This document shows positions 34,647-43,191 of a stretch of DNA of 64,000 nt, one piece after another. The DNA is from Lachnospiraceae bacterium. GTDB taxonomy: Bacteria > Bacillota > Clostridia > Lachnospirales > Lachnospiraceae. The translations under genes and the position numbers were made by a program. The stretch is taken from NCBI GenBank assembly GCA_017517305.1, contig JAFWZV010000009.1, positions 62,001-126,000 on the forward strand, written 5' to 3'. The first letter of the stretch is position 1, and each line of letters opens with the position of its first letter. A model generated the notes under the pieces. It saw nothing but the letters and a program-made list of their open reading frames with translations. It made no database searches and was not told the DNA's origin.

Positions 34647-35864
34647 TTACTTTCTTGCCAAGGTGTTAATTCTCTTCAGCATATTTTTGTCAGCTACAGC
34701 ATTTCCATATCTAATCTCTGCATAAAGCTGGGTAATCTCTTCAGGACTGCCTAGCTCACATTCTTTAATTTCATCTGCAATATCTCTACAGGTTCTAGTA
34801 TTTGATAATCTAATATCATACTTGAATTTTTCTATGTAGTCCTTATATTTCTTCCTTATTTTTTCCTTAACAGTAAGCCTCTTAAATATCTTCTTTTTAG
34901 GTGTCTCCTCTATAGCATACTCAATATCTTCAGCTATCTCAACAATATCATCCTGAGATTTATTCCTTGCAAAAAGAAGCTTTATAACAAATTTCAGCAA
35001 GTTCTTAACCACTATTAATGCAATTAGACCACATGCAATATATAAAAATATTATAGATGAATCTAGTGCCACTTTTGCGTGACCCTTCATACTGTTTATT
35101 GCGTCTACATTAAAGGCATCCGGCCTGCCCGAGCTTTCCTTAATAACATTGTCAAAAAGCAAAGCAAATATCATAAACACTGATGCAAATACTCTTAACA
35201 CTTCTGTGCCCACTTTTTTTAGCACAGCCTCTATCATACTATAATCCAGAAGGCAAACAACCACCATTCCAACAACAAGTAGTAGAGTAATCCAGAATAC
35301 TATTACATTATTCCTCTTTATAACCTTTTTGAGATGAGTTTCCTCCACTTCCTTAGTTGAGTTTACATATTTTTTCAGCCCATCCAGATAAGTCATAAGA
35401 TAATAAGTAACCATCATCAATAACGCAAATATATAAGTAGAATTCATAAATGTATAACTCTTAGTATAAATACCAAAAAGATACATAATCACAATAATGA
35501 AAAATGATGGCCAAGGAGGATCCTCCAAGGGTTTGAGCTTATTCCTTTGTCCAATATACTCCATGGAAGAAAACATTAGGTAGCACAATATAACAACAAA
35601 CATCCACCTACTTACATTGTCTATAGGCGTAAGGAACATAGATGCACCTAGCACTACGTGAACAACCAATGCAACTATCCTCATCCTTGCTACATTTTTA
35701 ACCACAAAGGATACCAGATATAGGACTACTAAAATGGCGCGATTAATCCAGCTCACCTCCTGCTTTAACAGTACATTTTCAAAGAAGATGGTAAGAAGCA
35801 TAACAAACAGCAGTTCAAATATGGTTCTAGTTATTTTGCCGAATAATTCTATTCTAGATTTCAT
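34647..35864 (-). CDS. Polytopic membrane protein of the MoxR-DUF58 locus
   Basis: A 405-aa protein with about nine predicted membrane helices followed by a cytoplasmic tail of about 110 residues. The tail ends RTCRDIADEIKE...ITQLYAEIRYGN, resembling the DUF4129-like tail found on transglutaminase-like proteins of this locus type, but no transglutaminase domain is present. The ATG after GGAGG overlaps the end of the DUF58 gene by 11 bases and is preferred to a start 20 codons earlier. As third partner of a MoxR ATPase and a DUF58 protein, it probably takes part in assembly or maturation of an envelope complex; the target is unknown. Confidence 0.6.
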   Translation of the reverse strand: MKSRIELFGKITRTIFELLFVMLLTIFFENVLLKQEVSWINRAILVVLYLVSFVVKNVARMRIVALVVHVVLGASMFLTPIDNVSRWMFVVILCYLMFSSMEYIGQRNKLKPLEDPPWPSFFIIVIMYLFGIYTKSYTFMNSTYIFALLMMVTYYLMTYLDGLKKYVNSTKEVEETHLKKVIKRNNVIVFWITLLLVVGMVVVCLLDYSMIEAVLKKVGTEVLRVFASVFMIFALLFDNVIKESSGRPDAFNVDAINSMKGHAKVALDSSIIFLYIACGLIALIVVKNLLKFVIKLLFARNKSQDDIVEIAEDIEYAIEETPKKKIFKRLTVKEKIRKKYKDYIEKFKYDIRLSNTRTCRDIADEIKECELGSPEEITQLYAEIRYGNAVADKNMLKRINTLARK

Positions 35865-36975
35865 CCAGCTCCACCTCCCAACCATATATATAATCTCTAT
35901 GATCTTTAAGCCCCTGAACATCAAAATATGGAACCAGAATATGAAAATCCATTCCCATTTCCCTAAGATAATCCAGCTTCAGCAATAGGTCTTCCCTATG
36001 ATATGGAGATATAATTATGTATGTACTCTCTCTATCATAGGAATCTATCAATCCATCTATTATATCTAAGAATCCATCTATCTCACTATTTCCAACTACA
36101 GAAGCCAAATATCTATCTATAGTCAACATATGCTCCATAGTTGTTCCACTACTTAACTCTCCCAAAGGACTCTTTTTAACATCCAATGCATTGGACACAA
36201 GTCCTACAGAAATTCTATTATTTAAAAATTCCATAGCTATGGAGCTTGCAAGCTCTATAGCTAGCTCTGTTATATAGTCAGACCTAATCATCTGATTTGT
36301 ATCCAAATTAAGAAGTATCTTGATTCTAGGTTCCCAGGAATACCCATATTGATTCACCATAAGCTGCCCGCTTTTGGCAGAGGCCTTCCAGTTTATCTTA
36401 CTCATATTGTCACTTACATCATAATCTCTAATTCCTCTAAAGGTATAAGGGTCCTCCAACAATCCTCTCCTTGCTTCAATATCTCCCATAACTGTGTTGA
36501 AGTATGTTTCAAATTCCGGAGTATCCATCTTCCTAGGGAACACGAATAATCTACTATTACATTCAACCACGCTAGCAAAGGTTTTGGTCATGAAAAAATC
36601 CTTAGCAGTAATAGTAACACCACTTACAGCGAACACTCCTCTTTTAGTAGACTGAAAATCCAACTTTCTAGTAATCTTTTGATTGCCCATTATGGAAAAT
36701 GCGTCATTTCTATGATAGCAATCTGTTACAGATACATTATCCTGATTATCAAACAAAAAGCTTTTGTCCACAGAAAATTTTACATGAAAAACAGGCAGGG
36801 GAAGAAGCTTATTATTGTTGATTATCTCATACAATGAGGAACCCTCTCCTGCATTAATATATGAATCCTTAAAGCGTATATCCACCTTTAAGTCTTCATC
36901 CCACATTCTATTGTACAAACTCTTTTGCCAGATAAATATAAATATGGCAACTGTAATTGCAATTATAAGCTGCAT
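35854..36975 (-). CDS. DUF58 domain-containing protein
   Basis: A 373-aa protein with one N-terminal membrane helix (about residues 2-18), a beta-rich middle, and the DUF58 core with DYDVSDNMSKINWKASAKSG, followed by a von Willebrand A-like part (KILLNLDTNQM). DUF58 proteins are near-constant partners of MoxR ATPases and are thought to act as metal- or chaperone-linked adaptors. The start immediately follows the MoxR stop, and the gene overlaps the downstream membrane protein gene, so the three are translationally linked. Confidence 0.88.
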   Translation of the reverse strand: MQLIIAITVAIFIFIWQKSLYNRMWDEDLKVDIRFKDSYINAGEGSSLYEIINNNKLLPLPVFHVKFSVDKSFLFDNQDNVSVTDCYHRNDAFSIMGNQKITRKLDFQSTKRGVFAVSGVTITAKDFFMTKTFASVVECNSRLFVFPRKMDTPEFETYFNTVMGDIEARRGLLEDPYTFRGIRDYDVSDNMSKINWKASAKSGQLMVNQYGYSWEPRIKILLNLDTNQMIRSDYITELAIELASSIAMEFLNNRISVGLVSNALDVKKSPLGELSSGTTMEHMLTIDRYLASVVGNSEIDGFLDIIDGLIDSYDRESTYIIISPYHREDLLLKLDYLREMGMDFHILVPYFDVQGLKDHRDYIYGWEVELDEI

Positions 36976-37932
36976 TTATCTCTCCCAATTTTCCACAGGT
37001 ACATCTACTCTACTTAAAATATCCTGAATTAATTCCTTGCCCTTTCTAAGATGCTTTCCTCCAAAGCTAGGAATTCTATGTCCAAGCACCCAAGGTGCTA
37101 CCGCCTTCACATGATCAGGCTCTACAAATTCAGAACCCATTATTGCCGCATAGCTTTGCGCACATCTAACTAGACTCAAGGTACCTCTTGTGCTGACTCC
37201 AGCACCGTATCCATTAGGAGTCTTGCCCACCTCTCTTGTTTCCAATATTATGTTAACAATATATTCTCTGATACAATCATGAACGAATATATCCTTTACT
37301 GCTTTACTAGCAGCAACTATATCCTCTGTAGTACAAACCCCACCTATATTTTCTAATGGATTGGCATCTATAAAGCGACCTATTATATCAAGCTCTTGCT
37401 CCTTCTTAGACTGTCCCATAGATAGTTTCATAGTAAATCTATCTAACTGTGCCTCAGGAAGTGGATATGTACCAGTTGTCTCTATTGGATTTTGAGTGGC
37501 AATAACCATAAATGGCTTTTCCAAAGGATAGGTTTCACCATCTATAGTAACCTGTCTCTCCTCCATAGCTTCAAGTAAGCTACTCTGAGTTCTAGGAGTA
37601 CCTCTATTTATCTCATCTGCCAGAAGAATATTTGTAAACACTTGTCCTTTAACCAATGAAAACTCACCTGTCTTTTGGCTATATACATTAAGGCCAGTTA
37701 CATCTGATGGCATAAGATCCGGAGTAAACTGGACTCTCTTGAAATCACCATCAATACTTTTGGCTATAGACTTAGCAAGCATAGTCTTGCCAGTTCCAGG
37801 ATTATCCTCAAGAAGTATATGTCCGCCTGCCAGTATAGAGGTTAACATAAGATTGATAATTTCATCTCTTCCCACAATAACCTTAGATACATTACCCCTT
37901 ATCTTATCTGCCAATTCCTTAACATTTTTCAT
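36976..37932 (-). CDS. MoxR-family AAA+ ATPase
   Basis: A 318-aa MoxR ATPase, a chaperone-like AAA+ that assembles metal-binding or VWA-domain proteins. Walker A is EDNPGTGKT (to about residue 50), Walker B LLADEINRG, sensor 1 IATQNPIE, and the Arg-rich DRFTMKL follows. It starts shortly after dtd; the AGGAGG ribosome site begins at the dtd stop codon. The following DUF58 and membrane genes complete the usual three-gene unit. Confidence 0.92.
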   Translation of the reverse strand: MKNVKELADKIRGNVSKVIVGRDEIINLMLTSILAGGHILLEDNPGTGKTMLAKSIAKSIDGDFKRVQFTPDLMPSDVTGLNVYSQKTGEFSLVKGQVFTNILLADEINRGTPRTQSSLLEAMEERQVTIDGETYPLEKPFMVIATQNPIETTGTYPLPEAQLDRFTMKLSMGQSKKEQELDIIGRFIDANPLENIGGVCTTEDIVAASKAVKDIFVHDCIREYIVNIILETREVGKTPNGYGAGVSTRGTLSLVRCAQSYAAIMGSEFVEPDHVKAVAPWVLGHRIPSFGGKHLRKGKELIQDILSRVDVPVENWER

Positions 37933-37947
37933 AGTTTTTTAATCCTC

Positions 37948-38394
37948 CTACCAATCTCTACTATCCCATACTATTGTAAATGGTCCATCATTAATTAAAC
38001 TCACCTTCATATCTGCACCAAACTCTCCAACCTGTACTGAGCCCATCTTCTCCTTGACCTTCTGGCAAAAGTATTCATAAAGCTCATTACCCAACTCTGG
38101 TGAGCCTGCATTTACAAAGCTTGGTCTGTTGCCCTTCTTGCAATCTGCATACAATGTGAACTGGGACACCACCAGTATCTCTCCCCCCACGTCCTGCACA
38201 CTTAAATTTGTCTTTCCTTCAGAATCTGCAAATATTCTAAGCTTCACCAGCTTGTCAACATATTTATCAACCATTTCTCTGGTGTCCTCATTCCCTACAC
38301 CAAGCAAAACCAAAAGACCTTGATTAATACTTCCAGTGGTATTGCCCTCCACTACAACACTTGCTTCCTTAACTCTCTGAATAACAATTTTCAT
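37948..38394 (-). CDS. dtd: D-aminoacyl-tRNA deacylase
   Basis: Dtd hydrolyses D-aminoacyl-tRNAs and glycyl-tRNA-Ala, protecting translation. [13 protein letters not shown] begins the 148-aa protein. [17 protein letters not shown] is the catalytic-site motif, and [14 protein letters not shown] corresponds to the cross-subunit GP motif, here Gly-Pro-Phe as in typical DTDs. It heads the dtd-moxR-DUF58 run. The promoter in the 231-base gap towards the divergent protease gene is weak and not called. Confidence 0.95.
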   Translation of the reverse strand: MKIVIQRVKEASVVVEGNTTGSINQGLLVLLGVGNEDTREMVDKYVDKLVKLRIFADSEGKTNLSVQDVGGEILVVSQFTLYADCKKGNRPSFVNAGSPELGNELYEYFCQKVKEKMGSVQVGEFGADMKVSLINDGPFTIVWDSRDW

Positions 38395-38625
38395 CTCTTG
38401 TTCACCTCGTAATGTATTTTTAATCTACATTTTCCTACATAGTATATTAGCAGGAAAATGTATCTAAATTGTATCAAAACACAACTTTCCTTATATCTTA
38501 TATCTAGAATTAAAATATATCATAAATGGCCTATTTTTTTAATATTTTAATTTTGTATTTTTTTATGTCATATTATGAAGTTTTATGATAAAATGTTGAA
38601 TATATGCAAATAAGGAGGTATTGCT

Positions 38626-41157
38626 ATGTATTGTGAACAGTGTAGTAGTCCTCTTGGACAAAACGGTGTATGCCCTGTATGTGGGTGGTACAAGATGCAG
38701 GCTTCACCTAACCAAGACTACTCAAACAATGTTAATACATATAATCAGGGCACTGGTCAGCCTGGAAGCTATGGCACATCACCACAACAGATACAGTATG
38801 GTCAGCAGTCCTATAATCAAAACCAAGGATACTATAATCAGGGTTATAATCAACAGGCTAATTACGGACAAAGCCAGATGCAAGGAAGCTATAACCAAAG
38901 CCAGGCAGCATATGGTCAGCCTCAGGGGAATTATGGTCAAAGCCAAGCAACTTATGGTCAAGGCCAGGTAAATTATGGACAAAGCCAGGGTGGATACAAC
39001 CAAGGTGCTTATAACCAAGCCTCTTATAACCAAAACCAACAGCTTAATGTTTATGGCCAACCTTCCTATAACATAAATTCAAGTGTTGCACAGGCTAAGC
39101 CTAAGAAGAAATGGCCTATTATAGCTGCAATTAGTTCTGCAGTAGTAATACTTGGTATAGTGGCTGTTATTGCTTTAACTAAGGATGATGTAAAGGACTA
39201 TACAAATACAACAGAAGTCACTGAAAGCACAGATACTGAAACAACTGAAATAACTACTACAGAGGTTGCCACTACCACCGAGACACCTACTGTTGTCACA
39301 GGTGATGGTTCCAAAACAATTATGATGTATGTAGTTGGTTCAGACCTTGAAAGTGAGCACGACTGTGCAACTTCAGATATTTCAGAGATTTTAGCATCCG
39401 ACTTTGATGACGATAATATTAATTACATAATTTACACAGGTGGAACAAAGGATTGGGAAAACCCAGATATCTCAGATGATCATAACAGCATCCTTAAGGT
39501 AGAAGACGGACAGCTTATTACCCTTGAACAAGAATCAAAGAAAAATATGGGTGACGCAGATACCTTAAGCGACTTCCTTAACTATTGTTACGAAAACTAT
39601 CCAGCGGATATGTATGGCTTGATTCTTTGGAATCATGGCGGTGGTTCCTTCAACGGATATGGCTATGACGAGCTTACAAACGATTGTCTCTCACTTATGG
39701 AGATAGATAATGCACTTAAGGACACTGCTTTCGAAGGTGATAATAAGCTTGAATTTATCGGCTTTGATGCCTGCCTCATGGCAACCATAGAGGTTGCAGA
39801 CGCACTTTCACCTTATGCAGAATATATGATAGCTTCTCAGGAGCCTGAACCTGGCTTTGGATGGGATTACAGCTTCCTAGCAAAAATCGGAACTGAAGAT
39901 ACTGGTGTAGAAATTGGTACATACATAGTTGACGGATTTATCGAAACAACCTCAAATATGTTTTTATCATATCCATTTTCTTATACAGACATTACACTTT
40001 CAGTTCTTGACCTAAGCAAGGTTGCAGATGTAGAAATTGCTCTTGAGGGTATTTACTCTATAGCTAAGGATGATTTGACAGCTGAGACATATCACGAATA
40101 TGCTAAGCTTCGTTCTAACACCAAGGAAATTGCTCCTATGTACTCAGGAGAATATTCCTACGATTTTGTTGATATGATGGATATGGCTGACGGCATGAGT
40201 AGAATTTATCCTAACGAAGCCAATGCACTTAAGACAGCAATCACTAATATGGTTGTATACCAGGATGCAAATGTTAAGAGAGAGTATGGAGTTTCAATCT
40301 ACTATCCATACAATGCAAGAGAATACTCACAGTATTATGTACCAATGTTTAAAACCTTTGACTTCGCTCCTAATTATGCAGCTTACATAGAAAGCTTTAG
40401 AAGTTATTTGACAAACACAGAAATTACTACTGCTTCTTGGGATCCAGCAACTATGGTTCCTACCTATAATGGAGACCTAACCTTTAGCTTAGAGTTAACT
40501 CCTGAGCAGGCTTCCGAGATACAGAATGTCTACTATGTAATCTCCCACGAGGATCCAAATACTCCTGGTAACTATATGTTTGTACTTATGAGTAATCAGG
40601 TTAATTTTGAGGATACCACAAAGATTACTGCTCCATTTAACGGTCAGATTATTTACATCAAGAATAACACTACTGGTCAGCTTACAGAGATGATGTATAC
40701 TGAACAAGAAAGAACTGATGATTACACCAGATACCTTATATCAAGTATTCTCTACAACGAGGATATGTACGGTGAGGATGCAATGTACACATACTTTGTA
40801 ATGGAAACCAGTGCAAATAATCCTCAGGGTGAAATTAAGGCCGCTTACCCAATAGCAAATCTTGTCACTGGGGATGCAAATGAGATTTTCCCTGAGAGAT
40901 ATGAGATTGATGTTAATGCATATCAAAATGTTGCCTTCGGTTGCTTCACTCACGAGTTTACCGGCACCGAAGATTTAACTAACTTTAATGATGCAGATTG
41001 GGCTGATCTTGGACTTTATTATAATTATATGCCTATATCAGATGGTTTCTCAACTGTTATGGGTGATATGCAGCCAGGACTAAATTATTACGGTATGTTT
41101 ATATTCGAGGATACACACGGAGAGAGACATTGTTCTAATCTAGTACCATTACAGTAA
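38626..41157 (+). CDS. Membrane-anchored clostripain-family (C11) cysteine peptidase with zinc ribbon and NYGQ-rich tail
   Basis: An 843-aa protein in four parts. Residues 1-20 form a zinc ribbon with Cys 3, 6, 16 and 19. Residues about 33-155 are a low-complexity repeat of Gln, Asn, Gly, Tyr and Ser (NYGQSQ-like units). A membrane helix lies at about 164-184 after KKKW, so the N-terminus faces the cytoplasm. A Thr/Glu-rich linker then leads to the peptidase domain, with catalytic His337 in WNHGGG and Cys383 in DACLM, the C11 pair. The last 250 residues are beta-rich and unassigned. Strong AAGGAGG site; one of only three plus-strand genes, with its own terminator. Substrate unknown. Confidence 0.88.
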   Translation: MYCEQCSSPLGQNGVCPVCGWYKMQASPNQDYSNNVNTYNQGTGQPGSYGTSPQQIQYGQQSYNQNQGYYNQGYNQQANYGQSQMQGSYNQSQAAYGQPQGNYGQSQATYGQGQVNYGQSQGGYNQGAYNQASYNQNQQLNVYGQPSYNINSSVAQAKPKKKWPIIAAISSAVVILGIVAVIALTKDDVKDYTNTTEVTESTDTETTEITTTEVATTTETPTVVTGDGSKTIMMYVVGSDLESEHDCATSDISEILASDFDDDNINYIIYTGGTKDWENPDISDDHNSILKVEDGQLITLEQESKKNMGDADTLSDFLNYCYENYPADMYGLILWNHGGGSFNGYGYDELTNDCLSLMEIDNALKDTAFEGDNKLEFIGFDACLMATIEVADALSPYAEYMIASQEPEPGFGWDYSFLAKIGTEDTGVEIGTYIVDGFIETTSNMFLSYPFSYTDITLSVLDLSKVADVEIALEGIYSIAKDDLTAETYHEYAKLRSNTKEIAPMYSGEYSYDFVDMMDMADGMSRIYPNEANALKTAITNMVVYQDANVKREYGVSIYYPYNAREYSQYYVPMFKTFDFAPNYAAYIESFRSYLTNTEITTASWDPATMVPTYNGDLTFSLELTPEQASEIQNVYYVISHEDPNTPGNYMFVLMSNQVNFEDTTKITAPFNGQIIYIKNNTTGQLTEMMYTEQERTDDYTRYLISSILYNEDMYGEDAMYTYFVMETSANNPQGEIKAAYPIANLVTGDANEIFPERYEIDVNAYQNVAFGCFTHEFTGTEDLTNFNDADWADLGLYYNYMPISDGFSTVMGDMQPGLNYYGMFIFEDTHGERHCSNLVPLQ
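38725..39075 (+). repeat. NYGQ-coding low-complexity repeat inside the C11 peptidase gene
   Basis: The DNA repeats short units such as TATGGTCAA, AACCAA and AGCCAG. It keeps several other frames open by chance; those frames are not genes. Variation between units is mostly synonymous, which suggests selection on the peptide rather than recent slippage only. Confidence 0.75.
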
Positions 41158-41200
41158 AAAATAATAGCTACCCTCTTAAAGGGTAGCTATTATTTTTTAC
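41154..41200. terminator. Perfect 20-bp bidirectional terminator
   Basis: GTAAAAAATAATAGCTACCC and its exact complement flank a seven-base loop. A and T runs on both sides let it stop both convergent transcripts. It contains the stop codon of the C11 peptidase gene (TAA at 41155-41157) and that of the minus-strand membrane protein gene (41197-41199). Confidence 0.93.
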
Positions 41201-42090
41201 TGCATTCTTCTCATTCTAATCAAATCGTTGGTAGCATTCTCACTAGCAGTCATCTTAGAATATACATCAGCATCTGCAGTATCATCATATTTCTTCTTAA
41301 GCCTATCAATATCAGATTCATGTCTAATAAGATTAGATGTAGGTAGCTTATGATATTTTCCAGAAGCCTGAAGCAATCTATACATCATCATAAATGTTGT
41401 CTCATCCAACACACAATAATACTTGTTGTTAATATCATATATGCACTCTTCCAAAGAAGGGTAAGATGATGGATTAACCTCTTTCAAAAGCTGATCAAAG
41501 GTTGCAACAACAATCTCCTTCTGTCTGGCAAAATCAGAGGATACTGTATGTACAGGAAACGCCTTAAGATATGCTCTAAGCCAATTGGTCATACTGTTGT
41601 ACCATTCATACACATTATCATAATCTCCATTCATATCCTTAATCTCCTTCTCCCAGGCAAAGGACATGTAGGAAGCATCTACTATCTTATTTATCTCATC
41701 ATCAGTAAGATTAAGGCCATATATCTTGTTAAACCTCTTAACAATCTTTCTTCTCTTAGGCACTGATTTTGTAAGTCCAGTTGACATATTACGTTCTTCC
41801 GGATTATATTTAACTGTCTTTCCCTTCTTATTCTTACCAAAGCCTAGCATCTTACCTAATAATACCGCTGGTACAATCACAGGGCTAAATACCAAAAGTA
41901 AAACTAGAGCTGCTATGGTAAGACCAAACATAGCCCCTAAAACACCTGGAATAAAGGACGGAAATACAGTTAACGCAATAAGCCAAAACATAATTGTACC
42001 TATCTTTCCATCCAGCTTGTTATATATCCTAGGATTATTACGTCCTATAAACGCATACCATAATAAGAAAAACACCAAAATTGGCATCAT
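41197..42090 (-). CDS. Unknown membrane protein, conserved type
   Basis: A 297-aa protein not assigned to any named family. Three hydrophobic segments lie in the first 90 residues (MMPILVFFLLWYAF, then FWLIALTVFPSFIPGVLGAMFG and AALVLLLVFSPVIVPAVLL). A basic stretch (KNKKGKTVKY, KRRKIVKRFN) follows, and a helical cytoplasmic domain of about 180 residues ends the protein. No catalytic motif is seen. Its ATG follows AAGGGGG. It is monocistronic between the yebC-side palindromic region and a terminator shared with the convergent protease gene. Confidence 0.65.
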   Translation of the reverse strand: MMPILVFFLLWYAFIGRNNPRIYNKLDGKIGTIMFWLIALTVFPSFIPGVLGAMFGLTIAALVLLLVFSPVIVPAVLLGKMLGFGKNKKGKTVKYNPEERNMSTGLTKSVPKRRKIVKRFNKIYGLNLTDDEINKIVDASYMSFAWEKEIKDMNGDYDNVYEWYNSMTNWLRAYLKAFPVHTVSSDFARQKEIVVATFDQLLKEVNPSSYPSLEECIYDINNKYYCVLDETTFMMMYRLLQASGKYHKLPTSNLIRHESDIDRLKKKYDDTADADVYSKMTASENATNDLIRMRRMQ

Positions 42091-42258
42091 AATTTATTCC
42101 CCCTTGTATAAATGTTTAGATAGAAAACATTTGCATTTACTAATATAGCATAGTTCAAATCAAAATTCATCTACATTTTGTATTTTTTTGATTCTAAATA
42201 AATTATTATAGCTGTATTAGGTTAAGAAAAGATTAAAGTTAGATTAAAATTTAATATA

Positions 42259-42390
42259 GGGACGAGTAAGATTCTCTTAAACCCTCATCCCTTCCTCCTT
42301 ATTTACATTGCGCTTTCAGCGCACCTGCTATGCAGGTTATTGGCTATCACTTCGTGATAACCAATATGTAAATGCTTCGGAGGGGACGAG
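42259..42390. repeat. Palindromic element with cloverleaf fold downstream of yebC
   Basis: Bases 42301-42373 fold into a near-perfect four-way junction. The outer stem is ATTTACAT/ATGTAAAT, arm 1 TGCGC/GCGCA (42309-42323), arm 2 CCTGC/GCAGG (42324-42336), and arm 3 is 13 positions with one mismatch (42338-42366, loop TTC). CCTCC/GGAGG and CTCATCCC/GGGACGAG extend the stem outward. GGGACGAGTAA occurs at both ends on the plus strand (42259 and 42383) and, inverted, as the last codons of yebC. It may be a dispersed palindromic repeat, a MITE-like element or a structured RNA. No convincing promoter is seen. The stretch 42091-42258 is AT-rich leader with nothing else recognised. Confidence 0.75.
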
Positions 42391-42467
42391 TAAAAATTGC
42401 CCTCAAATAAAAAGAGCGTGCCTCTGAAAGGCACGCTCTTTTTGCTTGAGCAATTTTTACTCGTCCC
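42383..42467. repeat. 85-bp palindrome spanning the yebC stop
   Basis: GGGACGAGTAAAAATTGC at 42383-42400 is the exact complement of 42450-42467, which encodes the last residues and stop of yebC. The yebC terminator hairpin sits inside it. The two arms enclose spacers of about eight and six bases on either side of the hairpin. Confidence 0.88.
42409..42443. terminator. Rho-independent terminator of yebC
   Basis: A perfect 15-bp stem AAAAAGAGCGTGCCT/AGGCACGCTCTTTTT with a five-base loop begins 14 bases past the yebC stop. With A5 and T5 at the ends it can work in both directions and could also end a plus-strand transcript crossing the cloverleaf. Confidence 0.93.
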
Positions 42468-43185
42468 AGTTGTGGTACACTGACTGCACGTCGTCATCCT
42501 CATCAAGTAGGTCAAGAATCTTATTCATCTTCTTGATATCGTCTTCGTTAGTAAGCTCTACGTAGTTCTGTGGCACCATAGTTACCTCAGCTGATACCAT
42601 AGGGATGTTCTGGGCCTCAAGAGCCTCACGTACTGCTGAAAAATCAGCTGGTGCTGTAAGGATTTCAAAGCTATCCTCTTCCTCTACAAAATCATCTGCT
42701 CCTGCATCAAGTGCAATCATCATAAGGTCATCTGCATCCATAGAACACTCTTCCTTATCTATGATAATCTGACCCTTCTCGTCAAACATATATGATACAC
42801 AACCTGTAGTTCCTACATTTCCACCACCCTTGGTGAAGGCATTACGTACGTTAGATGCTGTTCTGTTCTTATTATCAGTAAGAGCATTAACAATAATAGC
42901 TGTTCCATTAGGGCCATAACCCTCATATGTGATTCCAACGTAGTTAACTGACCCAAGGTCACCTGCTGCCTTCTTGATACCTCTATCAATTGTATCATTA
43001 GGCATGTTATTAGCCTTTGCCTTAGCGATAACATCACGAAGCTTACTGTTATTGGCTGGGTCTGAACCACCCTCCTTAACAGCTACGGCAATTTCTCTAC
43101 CAATGATAGTAAAAATCTTACCCTTTGCTGCGTCATTCTTCTCCTTCTTGTGCTTAATATTAGCAAATTTTGAATGTCCTGACAT
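42457..43185 (-). CDS. yebC: YebC/PmpR family protein
   Basis: YebC-family proteins act as transcription regulators in some bacteria and, in recent work, as factors that relieve ribosome stalling. The 242-aa protein begins [16 protein letters not shown], has [14 protein letters not shown] and the C-terminal MVPQNYV region typical of the family, and ends in acidic residues ([18 protein letters not shown]). ATG follows AAGGAG seven bases after the corC-like gene. The DNA of its last codons forms one arm of a long palindrome. Confidence 0.95.
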   Translation of the reverse strand: MSGHSKFANIKHKKEKNDAAKGKIFTIIGREIAVAVKEGGSDPANNSKLRDVIAKAKANNMPNDTIDRGIKKAAGDLGSVNYVGITYEGYGPNGTAIIVNALTDNKNRTASNVRNAFTKGGGNVGTTGCVSYMFDEKGQIIIDKEECSMDADDLMMIALDAGADDFVEEEDSFEILTAPADFSAVREALEAQNIPMVSAEVTMVPQNYVELTNEDDIKKMNKILDLLDEDDDVQSVYHNWDE

Positions 43186-43191
43186 CTTAAG

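Noticed and set aside
38779-39060. Antisense and out-of-frame ORFs in the low-complexity part of the C11 peptidase gene
   Set aside because: The NYGQ-coding repeat keeps other frames open by composition. No ribosome sites, and the sense frame has all the recognisable domains.
42301-42373. tRNA gene
   Set aside because: The cloverleaf shape suggested one, but arm lengths are wrong, there is no TTC-type T loop consensus, no anticodon stem of five with a seven-base loop, and all arms are simple palindromes.
42303-42515. Minus-strand 70-aa ORF across the cloverleaf and yebC end
   Set aside because: It is kept open by palindromic DNA and overlaps the yebC terminator; no ribosome site.
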